Source: Leeuwenhoekiella parthenopeia (GTDB lineage Bacteria; Bacteroidota; Bacteroidia; Flavobacteriales; Flavobacteriaceae). From it: 64,000 nucleotides of DNA. Both the position numbers and the translations under genes were made by a program. The stretch lies in assembly GCF_020782115.1 (NCBI RefSeq), contig NZ_JAJGMW010000003.1, positions 124,001-188,000 of the forward strand. Reading direction: 5' to 3'. The notes beneath the pieces were generated by a model. The model was given only the letters and a program-made list of their open reading frames with translations, had not been told where the DNA came from and searched no databases. The stretch's first letter is position 1. The number at the start of each line of letters is the position of its first letter. Below, in pieces: positions 1 to 8,054 of this stretch.

Positions 1-525
1 GGCAGCGTACAGGGCACTCCCTTAAAACTCACTATCAAGAAAACCGATAAAGGGCAGTTCTTACAGGAAATTTCGGTGATGGGCAATGTGATGTCAAAGC
101 AGGTTTTAAACGGCGATAAAGCTTCAATTTCTGCGCAGGGACAGACCATGACTCCCAATGAAGAGCAAATCGCTGAGCTCAAAAAAGGAGCTGCGATTAT
201 ACCTGAGCTCGATATGATCAACGACGAGACTATCGCATTAAGTAAAATTGAAAATGTAGATGGTCAAAATGCCTATGTGCTAAACCTGAGTGATTCTAAA
301 AAAGCATTTTATGCTGTAGAAAGCGGTTTAAAACTGAAGGAGGAAACCACCAGAGAAATGCAGGGTCAAAGTTTTGTACAAACTGTTACTTATGGTGATT
401 ACAAGCCGGTACAGGGTATCATGTTTCCTCATAAACTGGGGCAATCAATGGGTCCGCAGAATATTGAGTTTACCTTTTCAGAAATAAAGGTAAACGAAGG
501 CGTCAGCGACGCAGACTTTCAATAA
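1..525 (+). CDS. C-terminal fragment, M16-peptidase-associated tail domain (5' truncated)
   Basis: The frame is open from the first base, so the start lies outside the window; 174 residues remain. The sequence resembles the beta-rich tail domain that follows the peptidase domains in Bacteroidota M16 (insulinase-like) zinc proteases, with strings such as EISVMGNVMSKQV, ENVDGQNAYVL and the closing NEGVSDADFQ. That domain has an LolA-like lipoprotein-binding look. A stand-alone LolA-like periplasmic protein is the alternative, because the HXXEH zinc site would lie upstream of the window. It ends 21 bases before a strong hairpin shared with the convergent transporter gene. Confidence 0.6.
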   Translation, partial: GSVQGTPLKLTIKKTDKGQFLQEISVMGNVMSKQVLNGDKASISAQGQTMTPNEEQIAELKKGAAIIPELDMINDETIALSKIENVDGQNAYVLNLSDSKKAFYAVESGLKLKEETTREMQGQSFVQTVTYGDYKPVQGIMFPHKLGQSMGPQNIEFTFSEIKVNEGVSDADFQ

Positions 526-546
526 GAGTTAATTAGATTTAGCTGC

Positions 547-577
547 AAAGACCGACCTAAGCGTCGGTCTTTTTTTG
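547..577. terminator. Bidirectional intrinsic terminator
   Basis: A perfect 10-bp stem (AAAGACCGAC at 547-556, GTCGGTCTTT at 563-572) with a six-base loop is followed by a T run on the plus strand and an A-rich flank on the other side. It sits between two convergent genes, and the stop codon of the minus-strand transporter (557-559) lies in the loop. Confidence 0.85.
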
Positions 578-1450
578 TTTACGCCCCGAATTCACAAGAT
601 ACACTCCGGCCAAAATTACCAGGGCTCCTATCCCATGCATCCAGGTAAATTGCTCCCCATCGAGTATACCCCAAAAAATACCAACCACCGGAATCAAATA
701 GGTAACCGAAGTTGAAAAAACCGGCGAGGAGATCTGGATGAGTCGATTAAACAGGATTTTTGCAATCCCGGTTCCCACAACCGAAAGCAAAGACACATAA
801 AGCAGGGCTTCAAACACCCTGTCATTTGAAAAATCCTTTTCCGGCAAGCCGGCAAAAAAACCTACAATCAGTGCCGGCACGATCATCACGGCAAAATTAC
901 CCACGGCGATAGCTTTTGAAGACACTTCCTGAAGTTTAGCCTTTATAATATTGGCATTGGCACCATAGCACAAGGCTGCAAAAATGACCAGCCCGGCAAA
1001 CCAGTAATTCTGGTCAGGATTAACCGATACGCCATTAAAAATAAGTAGCGCAGCTCCTGCCAGACCAACCAGAACTCCCGAAAATTGAAGCCCCGTAAAA
1101 CGCAGTTTAAAGGCGAAATAGCCTATCAAAATAGTGAAAAGTGGCACCAGCGAGTTGAGCACCGAAACAATACTGCTGTCGATTTGAGTTTCGGCAAAAG
1201 AAAACAGAAATACAGGCAAAAAAGTACCGCATAAAGCACTTAAAGCAACCCAGGGCCATTGGTTACGGGTTATGGTTTTTAACGATTTAAAACCGATGGC
1301 AAAAAGAAAAGCAGTTGAAAAAATAATGCGGATGGCACCAAGTTGAAACGGACTAAAGCCTCCCAGCGATTTTTTAATCAGAATATACGAGCTTCCCCAA
1401 ACCAGTGAAAGAATAATGAGATACAGCCACTTTTTTTGATCGCTTTGCAT
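557..1450 (-). CDS. EamA/DMT-family transporter
   Basis: A 297-residue inner-membrane protein with about ten hydrophobic segments arranged as two EamA repeats, typical of the drug/metabolite transporter superfamily; the opening LIILSLVWGSSYILIKKSL is characteristic. The first repeat spans roughly residues 7-138 and the second 150-288. Substrate cannot be inferred; family members export amino acids, metabolites or toxic compounds. The ATG at 1450 is preceded, after only four bases, by TAGTTTTG (1455-1462), a match to the Bacteroidota -7 box, so the mRNA may be leaderless. It follows gldD in the same direction by 50 bases but probably has its own promoter. Confidence 0.85.
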   Translation of the reverse strand: MQSDQKKWLYLIILSLVWGSSYILIKKSLGGFSPFQLGAIRIIFSTAFLFAIGFKSLKTITRNQWPWVALSALCGTFLPVFLFSFAETQIDSSIVSVLNSLVPLFTILIGYFAFKLRFTGLQFSGVLVGLAGAALLIFNGVSVNPDQNYWFAGLVIFAALCYGANANIIKAKLQEVSSKAIAVGNFAVMIVPALIVGFFAGLPEKDFSNDRVFEALLYVSLLSVVGTGIAKILFNRLIQISSPVFSTSVTYLIPVVGIFWGILDGEQFTWMHGIGALVILAGVYLVNSGRKQKKTDA

Positions 1451-1500
1451 TGCGCAAAACTAGCTTTTTTAAACCGGCTGCATCGGTTTGGAGTATAATT

Positions 1501-2067
1501 TTACTCCTCGTCTTTCCAGCGTAAGCTTTCCATCAAATGCCTGATGTCTGTCTTGAGATAAGCGGCTGCTGGGAGTATACTGTCGTAATTAGGCGTTACG
1601 TTGAAGTAGATAGAACCGGTGATGAAGTGCGAAGTGCTGTCAGTAACGTAAAATTGAGATTGTGAAGCCGCATTACCCGTTACATCGTAAAACATCCCAT
1701 AAACCCGGTACTCGGGATTGATGTATTTTTCTTCAATGATATTGTCTGCCTTGACCACGTGCTCGTAGGTAAGTTTCTGAGCATCGGTAAGCAATTGTCT
1801 GATGTTTCCATCTACTTTGCGATAGGTAAGATATAAAGCACCATCGAGGCCGGGATATTCTAAAACTGCCGAGCAATCTTCCTTATATTTTACCTTAGCC
1901 TCTGTGTTTTTCATAAAGCCGTACGGACAATCATCTCCGCTGTAATCTACATACTCAGGAGCCTCATAATCCAGGGCTAAAAATCCGTTGGGTTTGGGCA
2001 GCACCTCTTCCTTGCACGACCAGCAAAGGATGCTTAATGCTAAAATGAAGAAGCTATACTTTTTCAA
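1501..2067 (-). CDS. gldD: Gliding motility lipoprotein GldD
   Basis: A probable 188-residue lipoprotein needed for gliding and type IX secretion in flavobacteria. It begins at a TTG codon giving (M)KKYSFFILALSILCWSC, a signal peptide ending in a lipobox-like stretch with the acceptor Cys at about residue 17. A longer reading frame reaches 2166 but overlaps gldE and gives a non-signal N terminus, so the TTG is preferred. The body has the GldD hallmarks NGFLALDYEAPEY and GDDCPYGF. It lies 16 bases downstream of gldE, in the order known from Flavobacterium johnsoniae (ssb-gldE-gldD). How GldD contributes to gliding is not settled biochemically. Confidence 0.85.
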   Translation of the reverse strand: MKKYSFFILALSILCWSCKEEVLPKPNGFLALDYEAPEYVDYSGDDCPYGFMKNTEAKVKYKEDCSAVLEYPGLDGALYLTYRKVDGNIRQLLTDAQKLTYEHVVKADNIIEEKYINPEYRVYGMFYDVTGNAASQSQFYVTDSTSHFITGSIYFNVTPNYDSILPAAAYLKTDIRHLMESLRWKDEE

Positions 2068-2083
2068 CTGAAAGGAATTTGAT

Positions 2084-3412
2084 TTAATCAAGGTCTCGGA
2101 TGGTAAGCTTAACCTGCTTGATGCGTTTTTGATCGATAACTTCAATGGTAAACGCGTAATGCTCAAAGTTTAGTATTTCATTCTTACGCGGGAAGCCTTT
2201 AGATATCTCCAGAATAAAACCTGCTAAAGTTTCGGCTTCTCCCTTATTATCTTCAAAAGACTGCGGATCTTCTAAGCGGAGGACTTTGTAAAAATCTTTA
2301 AGCGAAGTCTTTCCTTCAAAAATATAGTTGTTGTCATCCAGCTTAGAGAACACAATATCTTCATCATCAAACTCATCGCTAATATCGCCTACAATCTCTT
2401 CAATAATATCTTCCAGCGAAATCAATCCGCTGGTGCCGCCATATTCATCAACTACAATAGCAAGGTGATTGCGCTTGTCTTTAAACTCGTTAAGCAAATC
2501 ATCGAGTTTTTTATTTTCGGGCACAAAATAGGGATCACGCAAGAGGCTGATCCAGTCAAAATCTTCTTCATCAATATGAGGCAACAGATCTTTGACGTAT
2601 AAAATACCGGTGATGTTGTCTATGTTTTCATCAAAAACAGGAATACGTGAATATCCATTTTCAATAACTAACGGAATGATTTCAGCATACGACCACTCCA
2701 TATTCAATGCGAAAATATCCATACGAGGCTTCATCACCTGTTTGGTATCGGTATTACCGAAGCTTACGATTCCGCGTAAAATCTTTTGCTCTTCAAGCGA
2801 GGTATCTTCTTCACTGGTAAGCTCTAACGCCTGCCCCAACTGGTCAATGCTGATGTTTCCTTTTTGTTTACCAAAACGATCCTGCAAAAACAAAGTCATA
2901 GCCCGCATAGGAGTACTAAGTGGCGAAATGATAAAGTCTAAAACCACCATTGGGTAAGCCATTTGACCCGAAAATGCCACTTTATTACGACTGGCGTAAA
3001 CCTTTGGCAGGATTTCACCAAACATCAAAATAAGAAAGGTAATCGCTACAACTTCTACAAAAAACCGAAGGTTAATAAACCCAATTTGCACCGACTCCAG
3101 CCCTGTAAAGAGCGTCTCTCCCAGATTGGCAAAAATGAGCACGATGGCGATATTGATAAAGTTGTTGGCCACAAGTATGGTAGCCAGCAGTTTTTTAGGT
3201 TTTTCGAGCAGGCGAACAACAATCTGATCTTTTCGGGTTTGTTTCTCGGGGTCGAGCTCCAGATCTGCAGCTGTAAGGGAGAAGAAAGCCACTTCGGTAC
3301 CGCTAATCAACGCCGAGCATACCAGAAGGATCAGCACGGCAACGATCTCAACAACAGTTGTAGCCGAAAAACTATTTTTAACTAAAAATAAACTTGGGGG
3401 GTCAGGATCCAA
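2084..3412 (-). CDS. gldE: Gliding motility-associated protein GldE (CNNM/CBS/CorC-type)
   Basis: A 442-residue membrane protein: a DUF21/CNNM transmembrane domain (about residues 20-195, starting VLILLVCSALISGTEVAFFS), a CBS pair (about 215-335, VMKPRMDIFAL and HLAIVVDEYGGTSGLISLED) and a C-terminal CorC/HlyC domain (about 350-440). The family includes Mg2+/Co2+ efflux proteins; in flavobacteria GldE is linked genetically to GldD and gliding. The start is TTG at 3412 (MDPDPPSLF), because a stop codon sits two codons upstream and no ATG lies nearby. It follows ssb by 44 bases and precedes gldD, so ssb-gldE-gldD is probably one transcript. Confidence 0.9.
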   Translation of the reverse strand: MDPDPPSLFLVKNSFSATTVVEIVAVLILLVCSALISGTEVAFFSLTAADLELDPEKQTRKDQIVVRLLEKPKKLLATILVANNFINIAIVLIFANLGETLFTGLESVQIGFINLRFFVEVVAITFLILMFGEILPKVYASRNKVAFSGQMAYPMVVLDFIISPLSTPMRAMTLFLQDRFGKQKGNISIDQLGQALELTSEEDTSLEEQKILRGIVSFGNTDTKQVMKPRMDIFALNMEWSYAEIIPLVIENGYSRIPVFDENIDNITGILYVKDLLPHIDEEDFDWISLLRDPYFVPENKKLDDLLNEFKDKRNHLAIVVDEYGGTSGLISLEDIIEEIVGDISDEFDDEDIVFSKLDDNNYIFEGKTSLKDFYKVLRLEDPQSFEDNKGEAETLAGFILEISKGFPRKNEILNFEHYAFTIEVIDQKRIKQVKLTIRDLD

Positions 3413-3456
3413 TGCTTAACTGTTTTATCTCGTGAACTCTAATTTCCAAAACTGGA

Positions 3457-3921
3457 TTAGAATGGCAAATCATCTTCATCATCATCTTCATATCCCGGTG
3501 AAACTGCCGGTGCGGAAGGCGCGGCAGACCGTGTTTGTGCGGCCTGAGGCTGGCTGCTGCCTTGTTGCGGCATACCACTGGCATCTTTAGGCGTAAGAAA
3601 TGTAAAATCGGTACACTGTATTTCGGTACTATACCGCTCATTACCGGTCTCGTCCTGCCATTTACGGGTCTTGATACGACCTTCTATGTAAACCTTGTCG
3701 CCTTTTTTTAGGTACTTTTCACAAATCTCAGCACCTTTATTACGCACTACAATATTATGCCACTCGGTATTGTTAACGCGTTCTCCGGTGGTGCGATTGG
3801 TATAGGTTTCGTTAGTCGCCAGCGGAAAACGGCCTATTGCACCGCCTCCTTCAAAATAGTGCATCTTCACATCATCTCCCGTGTGGCCTATAAGCATAAC
3901 TTTATTTAACGTACCTGACAT
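3457..3921 (-). CDS. ssb: Single-stranded DNA-binding protein
   Basis: A 154-residue SSB. Residues 1-110 form the OB fold (MSGTLNKVMLIGHTGDD, then TEWHNIVV and YIEGRIKTRKW). A Gln/Ala/Pro/Ser-rich linker leads to an acidic tail ending DDDEDDLPF, the conserved docking site for replication and repair partners. A well-formed promoter lies just upstream (3941-3971), giving a leader of about 15 bases. It sits between mutY and gldE in an arrangement common in Flavobacteriia. Confidence 0.97.
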   Translation of the reverse strand: MSGTLNKVMLIGHTGDDVKMHYFEGGGAIGRFPLATNETYTNRTTGERVNNTEWHNIVVRNKGAEICEKYLKKGDKVYIEGRIKTRKWQDETGNERYSTEIQCTDFTFLTPKDASGMPQQGSSQPQAAQTRSAAPSAPAVSPGYEDDDEDDLPF

Positions 3922-3940
3922 AATCTGTAATTTTAAAGCT

Positions 3941-3971
3941 CAAAAGTAACTAAAATTAAGCAGTCGCTCAA
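3941..3971 (-). promoter_or_regulatory. Predicted promoter of ssb-gldE-gldD
   Basis: Read on the minus strand: TTG at 3971-3969, a 20-base spacer, then TACTTTTG at 3948-3941. This matches the Bacteroidota consensus TTG-N17-23-TAnnTTTG. The ssb ATG is 19 bases downstream. Confidence 0.65.
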
Positions 3972-4013
3972 CTATACTTTAGCGTTTTGAAAAGCGCAGA
4001 ACAGCCGGGCGCA

Positions 4014-5099
4014 TTACAAATAGCGCTTATAATCAAAGTCTTCCATAAAACGGTCTATAACACGGGGCACCGCATAACTTTCAAAGGCTGCAAAAGGAAT
4101 GGTCTGCAAACCGGAAACATCCTGCAGTTTTAGTAACCAAAAGTGCACGTGAAGCTTTTGGTGGGAGAGTTTATGAATAATGGCTTCAGGAGTCAACGCA
4201 ACCAGACTTTCTACTTCTAAACCTTCAAGCAGGACGACAGAAGAAGCTCCGGGTAATTTGAGCTTTTTTACGCTTTCGCGAAAGCGCAACTCTTTTAAAG
4301 GCTTTTCGGTTTCCAAAAGCGGAAATTCAAAAAGGCCGCGCCAGATTCCTTTTTTGTCGCGTTGGCTTAAGATCGTTTCGCCCGAAGGACCCAAAACAAT
4401 CACATAATTAAAATACCGGTCCCGCACTTTGGTTTTACCCTGCTTTACCGGCAGTTCATTTATTTTGCCACTGGCATAAGCCGCACAGTCATTCTGAAAC
4501 GGGCAATGCAGGCAATAGGGATTTTTGGGCTTGCATTGCGTGGCACCAAACTCCATCACCGCCTGATTAAAGGTAGCAGGATCTTTAGGTTCTATCAATT
4601 GCTGGGCAAGGGCCTTAAACTCCTTTTTGCCGGAAGTACTATCTATAGGAGTATCAATCCCAAAAACCCGGGAAAGCACCCGGTAGACATTACCATCAAC
4701 TACAGCTTCGGCCTCATCGAAACAAATAGATGCAATGGCACTGGCCGTATAGTCACCTATTCCTTTCAGTTTCTTGATTTCGGTATAGGTATTAGGGAAC
4801 TCGCCGTTGAAGTCAAGAGCCACCTTTTTTGCTGTTGCGTGTAGATTTCGCGCACGCGAATAATAGCCCAGTCCCTGCCATAATTTCAAAATAGCATCTT
4901 CAGGGGCATTGGCAAGGGCCTTGATGTCAGGATAGGCTTCCACGAAGTTAAAATAGTAGGGCATCCCCTGCTCAACACGGGTTTGTTGCAGGATAATTTC
5001 AGACAACCAGATGCGATACGGGTCTTGTGTCTTGCGCCAAGGGAGTTCACGCTTGTTTTGTAAATACCAGTCTATGAGTTTTTTAGAAAAATTGAACAC
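4014..5099 (-). CDS. mutY: A/G-specific adenine DNA glycosylase MutY
   Basis: A 361-residue base-excision repair enzyme that removes adenine mispaired with 8-oxoguanine. Visible features: the catalytic Glu in EIILQQTRVEQG (about residue 31), the helix-hairpin-helix LKGIGDYTASAIAS with the catalytic Asp in VVDGNVYRVL, and the 4Fe-4S loop CKPKNPYCLHCPFQNDC with exact C-X6-C-X2-C-X5-C spacing. The C-terminal third (about 225-350) is the NUDIX-like 8-oxoG recognition domain. A CGCTTTCGCGAAAGCG palindrome (4271-4286) lies inside that part and encodes RFRES. It is divergent from the HU gene. Confidence 0.97.
   Translation of the reverse strand: MFNFSKKLIDWYLQNKRELPWRKTQDPYRIWLSEIILQQTRVEQGMPYYFNFVEAYPDIKALANAPEDAILKLWQGLGYYSRARNLHATAKKVALDFNGEFPNTYTEIKKLKGIGDYTASAIASICFDEAEAVVDGNVYRVLSRVFGIDTPIDSTSGKKEFKALAQQLIEPKDPATFNQAVMEFGATQCKPKNPYCLHCPFQNDCAAYASGKINELPVKQGKTKVRDRYFNYVIVLGPSGETILSQRDKKGIWRGLFEFPLLETEKPLKELRFRESVKKLKLPGASSVVLLEGLEVESLVALTPEAIIHKLSHQKLHVHFWLLKLQDVSGLQTIPFAAFESYAVPRVIDRFMEDFDYKRYL
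4271..4286. repeat. Palindrome CGCTTTCGCGAAAGCG inside mutY
   Basis: A perfect 16-bp palindrome within the mutY reading frame. A 14-bp version of the same sequence occurs in the dioxygenase gene at 50769-50782, and both encode FRES. Confidence 0.7.
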
Positions 5100-5156
5100 A
5101 AAAAATACCTTTTCTTCAAATTAACCGTTTATCTAGTTATATTTTAATCTTTTACG

Positions 5157-5189
5157 TTTGAAATATTGATTTTTTAATGTGTATATTTG
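5157..5189 (+). promoter_or_regulatory. Predicted promoter of the HU gene
   Basis: TTTG at 5157-5160, a 21-base spacer, then TATATTTG at 5182-5189, a textbook match to the Bacteroidota -33/-7 consensus. The HU ATG is 35 bases downstream. Confidence 0.8.
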
Positions 5190-5224
5190 CACCCTTAAAT
5201 TTTAACCCCCTAAAATAATACGTA

Positions 5225-5521
5225 ATGACAAAAGCAGATATTGTTGCGAAAATTTCTGAGAAATTAGGAATTGAGAAAAATGATGTACAGGCTACTGTAG
5301 AGACTTTTATGGATGAAGTTAAGAACTCGCTTGAAGGTGGTGATAATGTATATCTGAGAGGTTTTGGTAGCTTTATTATTAAAACACGCGCTGAGAAAAC
5401 CGGTCGCAACATCTCAAAAAACACTACAATTAAGATACCTGCGCATAACATTCCTGCATTTAAGCCTGCCAAGGTTTTTGTAGAAGGTGTTAAGTCTAAT
5501 GTATCTGTAGACGAAAACTAA
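5225..5521 (+). CDS. HU-family nucleoid DNA-binding protein
   Basis: A 98-residue HU/IHF-type protein. The N-terminal helices begin MTKADIVAKISEKLGIEKND, and the beta arm shows the family signature YLRGFGSFIIKTRAEKTGRNI, followed by PAHNIPAFKPAK. It bends DNA and organises the nucleoid as a dimer. A strong consensus promoter precedes it and the 30-residue basic protein gene follows after 24 bases, so the two are probably co-transcribed up to the hairpin at 5630-5654. HU cannot be separated from IHF subunits by sequence alone here. Confidence 0.95.
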   Translation: MTKADIVAKISEKLGIEKNDVQATVETFMDEVKNSLEGGDNVYLRGFGSFIIKTRAEKTGRNISKNTTIKIPAHNIPAFKPAKVFVEGVKSNVSVDEN

Positions 5522-5545
5522 CTATTAATTTTAAACTGAGCTCTT

Positions 5546-5638
5546 ATGCCAAGTGGTAAGAAAAGAAAAAGACACAAGGTAGCCACGCACAAACGTAAAA
5601 AACGTCGTCGCGCTAACCGTCACAAGAAGAAAAAGTAG
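5546..5638 (+). CDS. 30-residue highly basic protein, AURKAIP1/COX24 (mS38-like) type
   Basis: ATG at 5546 opens a 30-residue peptide starting MPSGKKRKRHKVATHKRKKR and ending in KKKK, with more than half Lys or Arg. The pattern KRKRHK...HKRKK matches the short C-terminal domain of mitochondrial AURKAIP1/COX24 (mS38), which has standalone relatives in Bacteroidota and binds small-subunit rRNA. A ribosome-bound role is therefore likely but inferred. It lies 24 bases after HU, and its stop codon is part of the terminator stem. Confidence 0.8.
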   Translation: MPSGKKRKRHKVATHKRKKRRRANRHKKKK

Positions 5639-5658
5639 TCTAGCACTACTTTTTCTTT
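5630..5658 (+). terminator. Intrinsic terminator after the HU/basic-protein operon
   Basis: A perfect 10-bp stem (AAAAAGTAGT at 5630-5639, ACTACTTTTT at 5645-5654) with a five-base loop is followed by CTTTTAA. The stem overlaps the last codons and stop of the upstream gene. Confidence 0.8.
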
Positions 5659-5831
5659 TAATATACCTGTTTTAAGGTATAACATTACGTTCATTGACAT
5701 CTGGAGATTATTATTGAGCTGGGCAGTTATGCATCAGCCGTAAACTCCTGCCGGTACACAAAATCCTGTGAAAAATAATAATGTTTAATCTTTTGTCCCG
5801 TACCTACGGGGCGGATATAATTTAATGAAGC

Positions 5832-7370
5832 GTGAATAATGAATTAATAATTCGATCCAGTTCCACTTCAGTTGATTTTGCCCTTTTAAAAGATGGTAAA
5901 CTAATAGAATTACATAAGGATGAAGAAGATAACCAGTTTAGCGTAGGTGATATTTTTATTGCCAAAATACGCAAGACGGTTTCAGGTCTTAACGCTGCGT
6001 TTGTCAACGTAGGTTATGAGAAAGATGGGTTTTTACACTATCACGATCTCGGACCACAACTTCCTACCCTTTTGAAATTTGTAAAACGTGTAAGCACAGG
6101 TAAACTCAAGGATTACTCCTTACAAAAATTTCCTGCAGAAAAGGATATCGATAAGAATGGAAAGATAGCAGACGCTTTAAAATCCAATCAATCGCTCCTT
6201 GTGCAAGTAGTAAAAGAACCTATTTCTACCAAAGGCCCCAGAATAAGCAGTGAGCTTTCTATTGCCGGAAGGTATGTGGTTCTTGTTCCTTTTTCAGACC
6301 GAATCTCGATCTCACAAAAAATCGAATCGCGCGAAGAAAAAGCCAGGCTTAAACGCCTTATGCAGAGCATACGTCCCAAAGGTTTTGGGGTAATCGTACG
6401 CACTGTAGCTGAAGGAAAACTGGTTGCAGAACTAGACAAAGATCTACAAAACCTGGTGGACCGTTGGACCGCCATGTGTAAAAAATTACACAATGCTCAT
6501 TTACCCAGCAAAGTACTGGGCGAGATGAACCGCGCCTCTTCTATGTTAAGAGACCTGTTTAATGACTCGTACACCAATATTTGTGTGGACGATGAGACAT
6601 TGTATTACCAAATCAAAGAATACCTGCAAGAGATTGCACCTAATAAAGAAAATATCGTAAAACTCTATCAAAATTCGGTTCCCATCTATGAAAAACATGG
6701 GATTGAGCGTCAAATTAAGACTTCATTTGGCAAGACTGTTTCGATGAGCCGCGGTGCTTATCTGGTGATTGAACACACCGAAGCACTACACGTCATCGAT
6801 GTAAACAGTGGTAACAGGTCTAACAAGGCCAAAAGCCAGGAAGAAACGGCCCTCGAGGTCAATTTAATCGCCGCCACCGAGATCGCCAGACAATTGCGTC
6901 TGCGGGATATGGGTGGTATCATTGTGATAGACTTTATCGATATGGGTAAAGCCGAAAATCGTAAGAAGCTCTTCAATCACCTGCGTGATGAGATGAGCGA
7001 CGACCGCGCCAAACATAAAATCTTACCTCCAAGTAAATTTGGTCTCATCCAGATCACACGTCAGCGTGTGCGCCCTGAGATGAATATCAAAACCCGGGAG
7101 AAAGATCCTAATGGCGATGGTGAGATTGAAGCTCCTATAAGTGTTGTCAATCGCATACAGGCAGATTTGATCAAACTATTCAAAAAAGACTATAAAAAGA
7201 TCACGTTACACACGCATCCCTTTATAGCGGCCTTCCTGACAAAAGGCTTCCCTTCAGCACGTTCTAAATGGTTTATAGAACACAAAAAATGGGTTAAAAT
7301 AATGCCCAGAGATGCTTACACGTATCTCGAGTACCGCTTTACTGATAAAGACGGGAAAGAAATTAGATAA
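5832..7370 (+). CDS. rng: Ribonuclease E/G family endoribonuclease
   Basis: A 512-residue RNase G-type enzyme for rRNA maturation and mRNA decay. It has an S1 domain (about residues 38-125), the RNase E/G catalytic core with Mg2+ ligands in HVIDVNSGNRS and GGIIVIDFIDMG (about 315-375), and the small C-terminal part. The long scaffold tail of E. coli RNase E is absent. The start is GTG at 5832, giving MNNELIIRSSSTSVDFALL, the usual flavobacterial N terminus. About 190 bases of leader with a short hairpin (5797-5810) precede it, and a strong terminator follows. Confidence 0.93.
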   Translation: MNNELIIRSSSTSVDFALLKDGKLIELHKDEEDNQFSVGDIFIAKIRKTVSGLNAAFVNVGYEKDGFLHYHDLGPQLPTLLKFVKRVSTGKLKDYSLQKFPAEKDIDKNGKIADALKSNQSLLVQVVKEPISTKGPRISSELSIAGRYVVLVPFSDRISISQKIESREEKARLKRLMQSIRPKGFGVIVRTVAEGKLVAELDKDLQNLVDRWTAMCKKLHNAHLPSKVLGEMNRASSMLRDLFNDSYTNICVDDETLYYQIKEYLQEIAPNKENIVKLYQNSVPIYEKHGIERQIKTSFGKTVSMSRGAYLVIEHTEALHVIDVNSGNRSNKAKSQEETALEVNLIAATEIARQLRLRDMGGIIVIDFIDMGKAENRKKLFNHLRDEMSDDRAKHKILPPSKFGLIQITRQRVRPEMNIKTREKDPNGDGEIEAPISVVNRIQADLIKLFKKDYKKITLHTHPFIAAFLTKGFPSARSKWFIEHKKWVKIMPRDAYTYLEYRFTDKDGKEIR

Positions 7371-7380
7371 ACTGAAACAA

Positions 7381-7410
7381 CCCTCATCGTGAAAACGGTG
7401 GGGGTTTTTT
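7381..7410 (+). terminator. Intrinsic terminator after rng
   Basis: The stem CCCTCATCGT (7381-7390) pairs with ACGGTGGGGG (7395-7404) using two G-U pairs, with a GAAA tetraloop and six T residues after it. Confidence 0.85.
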
Positions 7411-7415
7411 ATTGG

Positions 7416-7523
7416 CAGCCCCCTAGCCCCCTAGCCCTCTAGCCCCCAAAGGGGAATAATAGATTTGGAATAGTATTTCCAACACTCTCTCCCTCGGGGA
7501 GAGATGCCGAAGGCAGAGAGGGA
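7416..7523. repeat. GC-rich palindromic repeats in the rng-recX spacer
   Basis: Two degenerate elements fill this AT-poor stretch. At 7416-7456 AGCCCCCT-type units recur and end in CCCCCAAAGGGG. At 7485-7523 CTCTCTCCCTCGGGGAGAG is followed by a CCGAAGGCAGAGAGGG arm that can pair back. They belong to the same CCCCTCC/GGAGGGG style of repeat seen elsewhere in this window. Confidence 0.6.
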
Positions 7524-7571
7524 TTCTTCAGAAATCACTAATTTTACAATTACAGCCCACATTTCTAAATT

Positions 7572-8054
7572 TTGAATCAACACTCCGTAAAAACCTACAC
7601 TGTAGAAGAAGCCAAGCGAAAGCTGGAAAAGTACTGCGCCTATCAGGATCGTTGTCACAAAGAAGTGCGCGATAAACTGGTAGAAATGCGTATGATTCCG
7701 GAAGCGGTTGATGCCGTACTCTATCACCTACTGCAACACAAGTTTCTGGATGAAGAGCGCTTTGCCCGCAGTTTTGCACGGGGAAAATTTCGCCATAAAA
7801 AATGGGGCAAAAACCGAATAAAACAGGAACTGAAACAACGTGAAATAGGCGATTACCTCATCAAAAAAGCCTTTACCGAAATCCCGGATAGTGATTACCT
7901 CAACACCTTTGATGAACTGGCTCAAAAACGTTTTGACCAACTCACCGGCGAAACCGACAAATACAAAAAGCGCAAAAAACTAGCCGATTATCTGGCTTAC
8001 CGGGGCTGGCCCGGAGACTGGATTTATGAAAAAGCGAAGGAGCTGATTCCTTAA
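7572..8054 (+). CDS. recX: Regulatory protein RecX
   Basis: A 160-residue RecX-family protein, which modulates RecA filament formation. The three-helix repeats are visible: YTVEEAKRKLEKYCAYQDRC, then FLDEERFARSFARGKFRHKKW with GKNRIKQELKQR, then the third near the C terminus (LADYLAYRGWPGDWIYEKAKEL). The only plausible start near the conserved N terminus is TTG at 7572. Its last four bases overlap the end of the convergent cupin gene. Confidence 0.9.
   Translation: MNQHSVKTYTVEEAKRKLEKYCAYQDRCHKEVRDKLVEMRMIPEAVDAVLYHLLQHKFLDEERFARSFARGKFRHKKWGKNRIKQELKQREIGDYLIKKAFTEIPDSDYLNTFDELAQKRFDQLTGETDKYKKRKKLADYLAYRGWPGDWIYEKAKELIP

Noticed and set aside
2068-2166. Longer GldD start at 2166
   Set aside because: The extra 33 residues overlap gldE and destroy the lipoprotein signal peptide position.
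2963-3385. 140-codon open frame antisense to gldE
   Set aside because: It lies entirely within gldE and lacks any recognisable signature.
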